Below are positions 18,490 to 26,104 of a DNA stretch of 43,052 bases, one piece after another. The position numbers and the translations under genes are program-made. Below the pieces are notes generated by a model. That model saw nothing but the letters and a program-made list of their open reading frames with translations. It was not told the origin of the DNA and did not search any database. Source of the stretch: DASWIP01 sp036397635 (GTDB taxonomy: Bacteria > Actinomycetota > AC-67); contig DASWIP010000137.1 in assembly GCA_036397635.1 (NCBI GenBank), positions 1-43,052 on the forward strand, written 5' to 3'. How positions within the stretch are numbered: the stretch's first letter is position 1; each line of letters opens with the position of its first letter.

Positions 18490-18576
18490 ATGGCTCCTCA
18501 CCCGTCGGGGATACTGCCGGGTTGCGATGACGCCGAAAGCGGGCGCCTTCTTCGGGCGTCCGTTTTTGTTTCCTGA
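18490..18576 (+). CDS. possible 28-residue leader peptide of the infC operon
   Basis: ATG 18490 is preceded by GAAGAAGGGG at 4 bases, so it is a credible translation start. The 28 codons cross the whole terminator hairpin and stop at TGA 18574-18576, four bases before the infC ribosome-binding site. The peptide (starts MAPHPSGILPGCDDAESGR) has no known motif and no run of one regulatory amino acid, although it ends in a hydrophobic ASVFVS. A ribosome on it would physically control the terminator and could couple to infC. Chance ORF remains possible. Confidence 0.35.
   Translation: MAPHPSGILPGCDDAESGRLLRASVFVS
18540..18571 (+). terminator. intrinsic terminator (attenuator) in the infC leader
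   Basis: Stem CGGGCGCC (18540-18547) with GGCGTCCG (18555-18562), 8 bp including one G-U pair, loop TTCTTCG, then TTTTTGTTT. It lies between the promoter and infC with no gene before it, so it can only attenuate this operon. Confidence 0.75.
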
Positions 18577-18592
18577 GTCGAGGTGATGCTGG

Positions 18593-19144
18593 ATCGCGAG
18601 TGAACCGAGGGTGAACGATCGGATCCGCGCACCGGAGGTGCGCCTGGTCGGACCGGATGGGCAACAGATCGGGATCGTGCCGTTGAAGCAGGCACTCCGG
18701 ATCGCGCGAGAGGTCGAGTTGGACCTGGTGGAGGTGGCGCCTCAAGCGCGTCCCCCCGTGTGCAGGCTCCTGGACTTCGGCAAGTACCGGTACGAGATGG
18801 CCATCAAGGCCAAGGAGTCAAAACGTAAGCAGTCCTCAACGGTGCTCAAGGAGATGAAGCTCCGGCCCAAGATCGACATCCACGACTACAACACCAAGAA
18901 GGGTCACGTCGAGCGATTCCTGAAGGGCGGCCACAAGGTGAAGGTGACGATCATGTTCCGTGGACGCGAGATGGCGCACACGGAGCTCGGGGCGAAGATC
19001 CTCGACCGGCTCGCGGTTGACCTTGCGGACCTGGCCCACGTCGAAACCCCGTCCAAGTTGGATGGACGCAACATGACCACGGTGTTCGCGCCGAACAAGA
19101 AGGCCGTCAAGGCCTCCGAGAAGGCAGCCACCAGCGAAGGGTAG
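18593..19144 (+). CDS. infC: translation initiation factor IF-3, probable AUC start
   Basis: 183 residues from ATC 18593, or 177 from GTG 18611. IF3 binds 30S subunits, prevents premature joining and rejects poor start codons. Both domains are complete (PEVRLVGPDGQQIGIVPL; linker KESKRKQSSTVLKEMKLRPKID; VKVTIMFRGREM; DGRNMTTVFAP). ATC 18593 has GAGGTG 7 bases upstream, whereas GTG 18611 has GAGG directly abutting it, which is too close. Translation from ATC gives (M)ASEPRVNDRIRAPEVR, matching my memory of Streptomyces and mycobacterial N-termini in length and pattern. E. coli infC starts with AUU and is repressed by IF3 itself; an AUC start would allow the same autoregulation. Start is inferred; function is firm. 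Confidence 0.95.
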   Translation: MASEPRVNDRIRAPEVRLVGPDGQQIGIVPLKQALRIAREVELDLVEVAPQARPPVCRLLDFGKYRYEMAIKAKESKRKQSSTVLKEMKLRPKIDIHDYNTKKGHVERFLKGGHKVKVTIMFRGREMAHTELGAKILDRLAVDLADLAHVETPSKLDGRNMTTVFAPNKKAVKASEKAATSEG

Positions 19145-19149
19145 ATGCG

Positions 19150-19344
19150 ATGCCGAAGATGAAGACGCATTCGGGCGCCAAGAAGCGCCTCCGTCGCACC
19201 GCGACGGGCAAGATCATGCACAAGCGAGCCAACTTCAGGCACATCTTGGAGAAGAAGTCATCGACCAGGAAACGCCGGCTGGCGGCGATCACGACCGTGT
19301 CCGAGGCGGATCATCCGCGCGCCCGCAAGCTTCTGGGGGGCTGA
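19150..19344 (+). CDS. rpmI: 50S ribosomal protein L35
   Basis: 64 residues, strongly basic, starting MPKMKTHSGAKKRLRRTATG, the standard L35 N-terminus. It lies 5 bases after infC and 3 bases before rplT, so the three form the conserved IF3-L35-L20 operon under the attenuator described upstream. Confidence 0.98.
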   Translation: MPKMKTHSGAKKRLRRTATGKIMHKRANFRHILEKKSSTRKRRLAAITTVSEADHPRARKLLGG

Positions 19345-19347
19345 TCC

Positions 19348-19725
19348 ATGGCGAGGGTGAAGCGCAGCGTTACGGGGAAGAAGAGTCGTCGCGCGGTTCT
19401 GGAGCGCGCCAAGGGCTATCGCGGCCAGCGCGGTCGCCTTGTCCGGAAGGCGCACGAGCAGGTCATGCATTCGATGCGCTACGCCTACGCCGACCGCCGA
19501 ACGCGCAAGGGTGACTTCCGGCGGCTGTGGATCATCCGCATCAACGCCGCCGCCCGCGAGCACGGCCTGAGCTACAACAGGTTCATGAACGGCCTGCGGT
19601 GCGCCGAGGTCGAAGTGGACCGGCGCATTCTCTCCGATCTGGCGGTCAACGACCCCAAGGCGTTCGAGGCCCTCGTCGAGGTCGCCCGGTCGGGACTGGA
19701 GCGGGGGAACGCGCAGAGCGCGTGA
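19348..19725 (+). CDS. rplT: 50S ribosomal protein L20
   Basis: 125 residues. Starts MARVKRSVTGKKSRRAVLERAKGYRGQRGRL; the basic N-terminal extension enters the 50S core and the globular part binds 23S rRNA helices 40/41. In other bacteria L20 represses its own operon by binding the mRNA leader, so it is a candidate regulator of the infC leader here, though its known binding structure was not recognised. It needs 23S rRNA, whose gene is 22 kb downstream. Confidence 0.98.
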   Translation: MARVKRSVTGKKSRRAVLERAKGYRGQRGRLVRKAHEQVMHSMRYAYADRRTRKGDFRRLWIIRINAAAREHGLSYNRFMNGLRCAEVEVDRRILSDLAVNDPKAFEALVEVARSGLERGNAQSA

Positions 19726-19732
19726 CCCGGTC

Positions 19733-19773
19733 GCATGGCAGCTTTCCGGGCGCACGGCTGCCGGCCGCCATGC
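19733..19773 (+). repeat. nested inverted repeats after rplT
   Basis: GCATGGC (19733-19739) pairs with GCCATGC (19767-19773), and overlapping GGCAGC (19737-19742) pairs with GCTGCC (19757-19762), so two alternative hairpins are possible. No T-run follows. It may be a U-less terminator or an RNA-processing site at the end of the infC operon. Confidence 0.4.
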
Positions 19774-19798
19774 CGGCCCGGGTAGCTCGCCGAGGCCC

Positions 19799-20545
19799 AT
19801 GCCCATCTCGAGCACGGCCAACAACACCGTCCGATCCGTGCGCCGGCTGCGCAAGCGCGCCTGGCGCGAGAGACGGGGCTTGGTGCTGCTCGAGGGCAAG
19901 CGGACGGTGACGGCGGCCCTTCGGGCCGGCGTGACCCTCGCCGAGGTGCTCTTCACCGAAGGCGGGGGGGAGGCGGCGCTGCTCGAGGGCGCCAAGAGGG
20001 CCGGTGCCCGCGTGCACGAGGTGACCCCGGAGATCATGGCCCACCTCACCTCAGCGGTGAGTGCTCCCTCGATCCTGGCGGTTGGGCCCTTGGTGGAATC
20101 GTCCCTTGATGCCGCACCGTCTGGAGACGCGCTGGTCCTTGACGGTGTCCGCGATCCAGCCGCGGTGGGTGGATTGATCGCCACCGCTGCCGCCGTTGGG
20201 ATGGCGTCGGTGGCCGTGGGGACCGGCTGCGCGGACCCGTTCACCCCGAAGGTCTTGCGGGCCGCCGGTGCGGCCCATTACGCCCTTCGCCTCATCCGAC
20301 GAGTGGAGGCGTCCGATGCGGTGGCCAAGCTCGGCGGTGATGGCGTGAGAACCGTTACGCTGGCAACCGATGGTCCAGCCCCGTGGGAGATGGACCTGCG
20401 AGGCCCCATCGTGCTGGTCGTGGGCGGCGAGATCGCGGGGGAGGCAGTCTGCGTTCCCGCTACCGCCGCGGGAGCCCCGCCGTTGACTGCGGTGACCGCC
20501 GTCGTACTGTACGAATGGCTCAAGCAAGGGGGGAATACCCGCTGA
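19799..20545 (+). CDS. SPOUT (SpoU/TrmH-type) RNA methyltransferase homologue with degraded active site
   Basis: 248 residues. The fold is recognisable: an N-terminal substrate-binding part (RRLRKRAWRERRGLVLLEGKRTV, typical of 2'-O-methyltransferases) and a knotted C-terminal domain. The place, after rplT and before pheS, is where M. tuberculosis has tsnR. Key family residues are changed: motif 1, usually DPGNLGGIIRTA, reads DPAAVGGLIATA (Asn and Arg lost); motif 2, usually VVGNEGxG, reads VVGGEIAGE; motif 3, usually S-L-N-V near the C-terminus, reads PPLTAVTAVVLYE. The family norms are quoted from memory. The frame is intact, so it may have become an RNA-binding or regulatory protein. It overlaps the next gene by 31 bases if that starts at 20515. 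Confidence 0.75.
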   Translation: MPISSTANNTVRSVRRLRKRAWRERRGLVLLEGKRTVTAALRAGVTLAEVLFTEGGGEAALLEGAKRAGARVHEVTPEIMAHLTSAVSAPSILAVGPLVESSLDAAPSGDALVLDGVRDPAAVGGLIATAAAVGMASVAVGTGCADPFTPKVLRAAGAAHYALRLIRRVEASDAVAKLGGDGVRTVTLATDGPAPWEMDLRGPIVLVVGGEIAGEAVCVPATAAGAPPLTAVTAVVLYEWLKQGGNTR

Positions 20546-21585
20546 TAGACGAGCTGTACGACCGGTTACCGGACGGCGTGGTCGTGGTGGGCGCCGACGG
20601 CGGGATCGTGACGCTCAACCGGGTTGCGGAACGGCTAACCGGCTGGAGGCGGGAGGAGGCCCGTGGGCGACCGTACGGGGAGGTCCTGCGGATCCGGGAC
20701 GGCGCCGGGATCCTTGTACACGAATATGCGGATCCTTTCGTCCACGCTCCTCCACTTGCCAACGGCTCTCCGGAACGGACCTACAAGCTCTACCGGCGCG
20801 ACGGCTCTGAGCGCTGGGTCGCGCTTCGAGCCGCGTACAAGCGCGACGCGCACGGCGCCATCGAGCAGATCATCGCGACCACGCGCGACATCAGCCGCCG
20901 TCGTGGGGCCGAGCAGTCCGCGTACGAGCTGATCGCGACCCTGGCGCACGATCTGCGTTCGCCGCTGACGTCGGTGAAGGGGTTCACCTCCACGATCCTG
21001 CGGAACTGGGACCGGTTCGGCGAGGACCAGAAGAAGCACATGCTCACCACGATCGAGTGGGACGCGAACAGGATGAACAGGCTGCTCACCGATCTGCTCA
21101 ACGTCGCCCGCCTCGAGTCGGGACGGCTGGAGCTGAGGCGCGAGGAGATCGACGTCGCATCCATCGCCGCGACCGTCGCCGAGCGGGTCGCGCTCGAAGC
21201 TGAGAACCACCGGATCGAGTTGGACTTCCCGGTCGGGTTCCCGAAGGTGATGGCCGACCCCGGAAAAGTGGAGCAGGTGCTGGTGAACCTGGTCGAGAAC
21301 GCGGTTCGACACGGCGACCCCGGGACGATCACCGTTTCCGGTGTCACCGAGGACGATCGGATCGCGGTGCGGGTCACCGACGTCGGACCGGGGATCGACG
21401 AGCGTCACATCCCCTACGTCTTCAAGAAGTTCTACCGGCGCTCCGCCGGCGAGCGGCACAAGGGAACCGGACTCGGCCTGTACATCTGCAGGGGCATCGT
21501 CGAAGCCCACGGCGGTGAGATCAAGGTCGAGCGCAGCGGTCCCGACGGCACCACCTTCAAGCTGACCCTGCCGGTCGAGGTATGA
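20515..21585 (+). CDS. PAS-domain sensor histidine kinase (orphan)
   Basis: 356 residues with no membrane segment. A PAS domain covers about 10-130 (LPDGVVVVGADGGIVTLNRVAERLTGW), then a HisKA domain with the phospho-accepting histidine in LAHDLRSPLTSVKGF, and a HATPase domain with N box (QVLVNLVENAVRHG), G1 (DVGPGID) and G2 (GTGLGLYICRGIVEAHGG). It is a soluble kinase, probably sensing a cytoplasmic redox or ligand signal. No response regulator is adjacent; two regulator genes lie 7 kb before and 8 kb after. ATG 20515 has no ribosome-binding site. AAGGGGGG (20526-20533) points to CTG 20542, which would give (M)IDELYDRLPDG, so the start is uncertain. It overlaps pheS by four bases. Confidence 0.9.
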   Translation: MAQARGEYPLIDELYDRLPDGVVVVGADGGIVTLNRVAERLTGWRREEARGRPYGEVLRIRDGAGILVHEYADPFVHAPPLANGSPERTYKLYRRDGSERWVALRAAYKRDAHGAIEQIIATTRDISRRRGAEQSAYELIATLAHDLRSPLTSVKGFTSTILRNWDRFGEDQKKHMLTTIEWDANRMNRLLTDLLNVARLESGRLELRREEIDVASIAATVAERVALEAENHRIELDFPVGFPKVMADPGKVEQVLVNLVENAVRHGDPGTITVSGVTEDDRIAVRVTDVGPGIDERHIPYVFKKFYRRSAGERHKGTGLGLYICRGIVEAHGGEIKVERSGPDGTTFKLTLPVEV

Positions 21586-22622
21586 CCGCGGATCCACGAG
21601 GCATCATCGCCGAGGCCGTCGACGCGGCTTTGGCGGCGGCGCATGCGGCGACGAGCATGGCGGATCTGCGCGATGTCCGGGTGGCGGCACTGGGACGGAA
21701 AGCGCCGATGTCCCTCCTCAAGGGCTCGTTGCGCGATGCGACGCCGGAGGACCGTGCCGAGATCGGCCGCTTGCTCAACGAGGCGCGCGCACGCATCGAG
21801 CAGGCACTCGGCGAGTGTGAGCAGGCCCTGGCGGGGGCGGAGGAGGCGCGCGCGCTGGCGGCGGACCGCGTGGACGTGACGCTGCCCGGACGCGGGAACC
21901 CTCCAGGACATCCCCATCCCCTTGCGGTCATGACCGAGCGCATCGTGGACGTGTTCCTGGGGATGGGTTACCGCGTGGCCGAGGGCCCGGAAGCCGAGAC
22001 CGACTGGTACAACTTCGAGTCGCTCAACATGCCGCCGGATCATCCCGCGCGCACGATGCAGGACACGCTTTACATCGCCGGCAGCGACCTGGTGATGCGC
22101 ACGCATACGTCGCCCGTCCAGATCCGTACCATGGAAGCTCAGGAGCCGCCGATCTACATCGTTGTCCCCGGACGCACCTACCGGCGCGATCCCTTCGATG
22201 CCTCTCACTCGCCGATGTTCCATCAGGTCGAAGGGTTGGCTATCGATCGCGGGATCTCGCTGGCCGATCTCAAGGGCACGCTGGCCGAGTTCGCACGGCA
22301 GATCTTCGGCCCCGAGCAGCGCGTTCGCCTCCGCCCGTCCTACTTCCCGTTCACCGAACCGTCCGCGGAGGTGGACGTGCTCTGCGTGACATGCGGCGGG
22401 TCGGGCTGCTCGGCGTGCGGCCGTTCGGGATGGATCGAGATCATGGGCGCGGGCGTCGTGCATCCGAACGTCTTGAAGGCGGCCGGTTGCGACCCGAGCA
22501 TCTGGTCCGGCTTCGCGTTCGGCATGGGGATCGAACGTGTCGCGATGCGCGCGTACGGCGTGCAGGACATCCGCGGTTTCTTCGAGAACGACCAGCGCTT
22601 CCTCGCGGGGTTCGCCGGATGA
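21582..22622 (+). CDS. pheS: phenylalanyl-tRNA synthetase alpha subunit
   Basis: 346 residues. Class II synthetase catalytic subunit, partner of PheT in an alpha2-beta2 enzyme. An N-terminal coiled coil (about 1-90) is followed by the catalytic core: GMGYRVAEGPEAETDWYNFESLN, motif 2 in TYRRDPFDASHSPMFHQVEG, the cysteine cluster CVTCGGSGCSACGRSGW, and motif 3 in FGMGIERVAM. Starts by ATGA overlap with the kinase gene and ends by ATGA overlap with pheT. Confidence 0.97.
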   Translation: MTADPRGIIAEAVDAALAAAHAATSMADLRDVRVAALGRKAPMSLLKGSLRDATPEDRAEIGRLLNEARARIEQALGECEQALAGAEEARALAADRVDVTLPGRGNPPGHPHPLAVMTERIVDVFLGMGYRVAEGPEAETDWYNFESLNMPPDHPARTMQDTLYIAGSDLVMRTHTSPVQIRTMEAQEPPIYIVVPGRTYRRDPFDASHSPMFHQVEGLAIDRGISLADLKGTLAEFARQIFGPEQRVRLRPSYFPFTEPSAEVDVLCVTCGGSGCSACGRSGWIEIMGAGVVHPNVLKAAGCDPSIWSGFAFGMGIERVAMRAYGVQDIRGFFENDQRFLAGFAG

Positions 22623-25018
22623 GGGTTCTTCTGTCGTGGCTGCGGGAACTCGTCCCCTTCGACGACGAGCCGGAGCGCATCGCGGAGCGCCTGTCCCTGG
22701 CCGGGCTCGCCGTGGAGGAGATCATCCACACCGGCGCCGGGATCTCCGGCGTGCTCGTCGGCGAGGTGCTCGCCATGCGCGAGCATCCCAACGCCGACAA
22801 CCTGATGCTCGTCCGCGCCTCTGATGGTCAGGGCGAGCGCGACATCGTGTGCGGCGCGCGCAACTACGAGCCCGGTGACCGCGTTCCGATGGCGCTACCG
22901 GGCGCGCGCCTGCCCAACGGCATGGAGATCGGAAGGCGGGTGGTTCGCGGCGAGACGAGCGACGGGATGCTGTGCTCGGCGCGTGAGCTCGAGCTCGCCG
23001 ACGATCACACCGGCATCCTGATCCTCGACCGTGACGCTCCGTTGGGAAAGGACCTGGTTGCGGCGCTGGACCTCGGCGACATCATCTTCGACATCGACGT
23101 CACGCCGAACCGCCCCGACTGCCTTTCGGTAGCCGGCATCGCGCGAGAGATCTCCGCCCTCTACGGCATCCCCGTCCGCTTGCCCGATCACCAGCCTCCA
23201 GACGGCGACGTCGATGCACAGGAACTGGCCACGGTTTCGATCGAGGATCCCAAGGGATGCCCGCGCTACGTCGCCCGCGTGATCGATGGGGTGAGGATCG
23301 GGCGGTCCCCGTGGTGGCTGCGGCGCCGGCTGATGGGCTCCGGGATGCGGCCGATCTCGAACATCGTCGACGTCACGAACTACGTGATGCTCGAGCGCGG
23401 ACAGCCGCTGCATGCGTTCGATCTCGACCGGCTCGCCGGCGGCGCGATCGTCGTGCGGCGCCCGCGGAGGGAAGAGCGCGCGTTCACGACGCTGGACGAT
23501 CAGGAACGCACCCTGACGCGCGAAGACGTCATGATCTGCGATGCCGAGCGGCCGGTGGCCATCGGCGGCGTGATGGGCGGCGCGGATGCCGAGGTGTCGG
23601 CACAGACGACGCGGATCCTGCTCGAGTCGGCCGCGTTCGATCCGGTGAAGATCACGCGGACCGCGCGCCGGTTAGGGCTGCGAACCGAGGCAAGTATGCG
23701 GTTCGAACGCGGCGTGAACCCCGACGGCGCGCGCACGGCCGCCGATCTGGCGGCGCGGCTGTTCGCCGAGCTGGCCGGCGGGACCGTCGCGCGCGGCGCG
23801 GTCGACGTGTATCCGCGACCGCGCCGGGTCAAGCCCGTTCGCGTGCGCGTGGCGCGCGCGAACTCCCTGATCGGGATCGAGGCCGACTCCGGCGAGATGG
23901 TCGCCGCGTTGCGAGCCCTCGGGTGCGAGGTCGAGGCGTCACGAAGCGCCCTGAAGGTCACACCTCCGAACTGGCGGCTGGATCTGTCGATCGAGGAGGA
24001 TCTGGTCGAGGAGATCGCAAGGATCTACGGCTACGACCGGGTCCCCGAGCGGTTGCCGGGTGGCGCGCGGGTCGGTGGGCTTTCGGTCGAGCAGCGTCGC
24101 CGGCGCCTGGTCAGGCGGCTGATGCTCGGGGCGGGGTTGAGCGAAGCGATGACCCTGTCGCTGCTTCCCGCCACGCTCGCCGACCGCCTGGAACTGGAGG
24201 CGGAGCACCCGCTGCGGCACGCGCACCGGTTGGCCAATCCGCTGTCTGAGGACGAGATGCTGCTGCGGCCGTCGCTGGTGTGGGGGCTGCTGCTCGCGGC
24301 GCAGCGCAACGTGGCCCGCCGTGTGCTGCCGGTCCGCCTGTTCGAGGTCGGCACCATCTTCGGCCGCGACGGCGATGCGATCGTTGAGCGGCAGCAACTC
24401 GGCTGGGTGATGACGGGCCCGGCCCGAGCCGAGTGGCACACCCCCGAACGGGAACTCGACTTCTTCGATGCCAAGGGCATCCTGGATGCGCTGGCCTCGG
24501 GCCTTGGGATAGATGGACTGACCGTCGAGCAGCTCCGCCCGACCGGCTGGTCGAGCGTGCTGCACCCCGGCAGGTCTGCCGCTGCGTTCTCGGCAGGCAC
24601 GCAGATCGGCTACGTCGCCGAGCTGCATCCGCGGATCGCGGATCGCCTGGAGCTTCCACGCCGGGTGGCGGTCGGCATCGTCGATCTGGAGGTGGTCGTA
24701 GCCGGCGCCCGTGAGGGGGCCGCCCCCGAGGTGTCCAGGCTCCCCGCCATCCACCGCGACATCGCGGTGGTGACACCCCAAGAGGTGCCGGCGACGGAGG
24801 TTGCGGCAGTGATCGAGGGAGCGGGGGGGCCGTTGCTCGAGTCGGTCAGGCTGTTCGACGTCTATCGGGGTGATCAGATCGCCGGCGATGCCGTGTCCCT
24901 GGCCTTCGCGCTCTCCTTCCGCCACCTAGAGCGCACCTTGACCGACGCCGAGGCCGACGAGGGATCCGGATCCATCCGCGACGCGGTCATGGGACGGGGA
25001 TGGAGCATCCGCGAGTGA
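22619..25018 (+). CDS. pheT: phenylalanyl-tRNA synthetase beta subunit
   Basis: 799 residues, normal length. Domains in order: tRNA-binding EMAP-II-like domain (about 39-150, VLVGEVLAMREHPNADNL), B3/B4 editing domain (around 200-380, MRPISNIVDVTNYVMLERGQPLHAFD), B5 (around 400-480), the synthetase-like core, and the C-terminal ferredoxin-fold anticodon-binding domain (from about 705, RLPAIHRDIAVVTPQEVPA). Start at ATG 22619 overlaps the pheS stop. The gene ends 60 bases before argC, and the argC promoter fills that gap. Confidence 0.97.
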   Translation: MRVLLSWLRELVPFDDEPERIAERLSLAGLAVEEIIHTGAGISGVLVGEVLAMREHPNADNLMLVRASDGQGERDIVCGARNYEPGDRVPMALPGARLPNGMEIGRRVVRGETSDGMLCSARELELADDHTGILILDRDAPLGKDLVAALDLGDIIFDIDVTPNRPDCLSVAGIAREISALYGIPVRLPDHQPPDGDVDAQELATVSIEDPKGCPRYVARVIDGVRIGRSPWWLRRRLMGSGMRPISNIVDVTNYVMLERGQPLHAFDLDRLAGGAIVVRRPRREERAFTTLDDQERTLTREDVMICDAERPVAIGGVMGGADAEVSAQTTRILLESAAFDPVKITRTARRLGLRTEASMRFERGVNPDGARTAADLAARLFAELAGGTVARGAVDVYPRPRRVKPVRVRVARANSLIGIEADSGEMVAALRALGCEVEASRSALKVTPPNWRLDLSIEEDLVEEIARIYGYDRVPERLPGGARVGGLSVEQRRRRLVRRLMLGAGLSEAMTLSLLPATLADRLELEAEHPLRHAHRLANPLSEDEMLLRPSLVWGLLLAAQRNVARRVLPVRLFEVGTIFGRDGDAIVERQQLGWVMTGPARAEWHTPERELDFFDAKGILDALASGLGIDGLTVEQLRPTGWSSVLHPGRSAAAFSAGTQIGYVAELHPRIADRLELPRRVAVGIVDLEVVVAGAREGAAPEVSRLPAIHRDIAVVTPQEVPATEVAAVIEGAGGPLLESVRLFDVYRGDQIAGDAVSLAFALSFRHLERTLTDAEADEGSGSIRDAVMGRGWSIRE

Positions 25019-25023
25019 AGCGG

Positions 25024-25052
25024 TTGCATGATTATGCGTCATGCTGTATAAC
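25024..25052 (+). promoter_or_regulatory. argC promoter overlapped by an ARG-box-like palindrome
   Basis: TTGCAT (25024-25029), 17-base spacer and TATAAC (25047-25052) form a good promoter. The palindrome GCAT-GATT-ATGC (25026-25037), AT-rich in its centre as ArgR sites are, overlaps the -35 and the spacer, so a bound repressor would block polymerase. argR lies in the operon that this promoter drives. A clear second box 21 bases downstream was not found; ATGC-containing sequence around 25041-25057 may be a weak one. GGAGGAG (25071-25077) serves argC. Confidence 0.6.
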
Positions 25053-25078
25053 CATGCTCTCAACCTGATCGGAGGAGC

Positions 25079-26104
25079 ATGGGCGCGCAGCGGGTAGGGG
25101 TGGTCGGCGCTTCGGGCTACACCGGCGCCGAGCTCCTGCGCCTGCTGGCGTCACATCCGGACCTCGACCTGGTGCTGGCCACCTCACGTGAGTTCGCGGG
25201 ACGAGCCGTCGCGGATGTCTACCCGAACGTCGGCCTGCCGCTGCCTTTCACCGAGCTCGACATGGACGCGCTCGCCTCGCTTGATCTCGTCTTCCTGGCG
25301 CTGCCGCACGGCGCTTCCATGGAACTCGGCGTCGCGCTGCTCGAGCGGGGGATCGCGGTGGTCGACCTGTCGGCCGACTTTCGGCTCAGGGATCCCGCCG
25401 CGTACCCGGCCTGGTTCGGGTCGGAGCACACTGCCCCCTCGCTGCTCGAGCAGTGGGTCTACGGCATCCCCGAACTGCACCGCGAGGCGATCAAGGGGGC
25501 GTCGGCGGTCGCGAACCCCGGGTGCTATCCCACTGCCGCGTTGATCGCGCTGGCGCCGCTGCTCGCCTCGGGGATCATCGACTCGGCGACGATCACGGTC
25601 ACGGCGGCGTCGGGCGTCTCGGGCGCCGGGCGGAGCCTCAGCCCAGGGGTGCATTTCTCGCACGTAGACGGGAACTTCAAGGCGTACGGCCTGCCGACGC
25701 ACAAGCACACCCCCGAGATCGAGCAGGAGCTTTCGCTGCTCGCGGGAACGGACGTGCGGATCACTTTCATCCCGCACCTGGTCCCCATGCCGCGAGGCCT
25801 GCTGGCGACCTGCATCGCGTCGCGCGCGACCGACGCGGATCCCAACGACGCGGCCGACGCGTTCTACGCCGACGAGCCGTTCGTCCGCGTCCTGCGGGAC
25901 CGGCTCCCCGAGACGAAATACACGCACGGGTCCAACCACTGCTTGCTGTCCTACGCTGTCGACGCGCGGACCGATCGGGTCGTGGCGCTCGCGGCGATCG
26001 ACAACCTGGGGAAGGGTGCGGCCGGGCAAGCGATCCAGAACGCCAACCTGATGCTCGGGCTTGCCGAGACCGCGGGGCTAGCTGGACACGGGATCTACCC
26101 ATGA
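25079..26104 (+). CDS. argC: N-acetyl-gamma-glutamyl-phosphate reductase
   Basis: 341 residues. NADPH-dependent reduction of acetylglutamyl phosphate to the semialdehyde, third step to ornithine. The dinucleotide loop VGASGYTGAELLRLL is at 9-23 and the catalytic cysteine is C149 in ANPGCYPTAA; GSNHCLLSY and NLGKGAAGQAIQN near the C-terminus are typical. It is first in the arg operon and has a strong ribosome-binding site. It ends by ATGA overlap with argJ. Confidence 0.98.
   Translation: MGAQRVGVVGASGYTGAELLRLLASHPDLDLVLATSREFAGRAVADVYPNVGLPLPFTELDMDALASLDLVFLALPHGASMELGVALLERGIAVVDLSADFRLRDPAAYPAWFGSEHTAPSLLEQWVYGIPELHREAIKGASAVANPGCYPTAALIALAPLLASGIIDSATITVTAASGVSGAGRSLSPGVHFSHVDGNFKAYGLPTHKHTPEIEQELSLLAGTDVRITFIPHLVPMPRGLLATCIASRATDADPNDAADAFYADEPFVRVLRDRLPETKYTHGSNHCLLSYAVDARTDRVVALAAIDNLGKGAAGQAIQNANLMLGLAETAGLAGHGIYP

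Larger units (their letters stand above)
18461..18592 (+). ncRNA. infC leader RNA with attenuator-like alternative hairpins
   Basis: The predicted transcript starts with a hairpin GCGCG-GGAA-CGCGC (18462-18475, GNRA-type tetraloop). Next comes CGAAGAAGG (18477-18485), which is perfectly complementary (9 bp) to CCTTCTTCG at 18546-18554. That second segment holds the inner end of the 5' arm and all of the loop of an intrinsic terminator (18540-18571), so the two structures exclude each other. The GAAGAAGGGG element is also the ribosome-binding site of a 28-codon leader ORF. This is the layout of a transcription attenuator. Rfam L20-leader features of Firmicutes were not recognised. The signal could be IF3, L20, ribosome supply or translation of the leader ORF; which one is unknown. 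Confidence 0.6.

Noticed and set aside
18540..18571. Terminator belonging to the cold-shock gene instead of an infC attenuator
   Set aside because: It lies 134 bases after the csp stop and downstream of a good promoter that reads toward infC, and it has a matched antiterminator arm.
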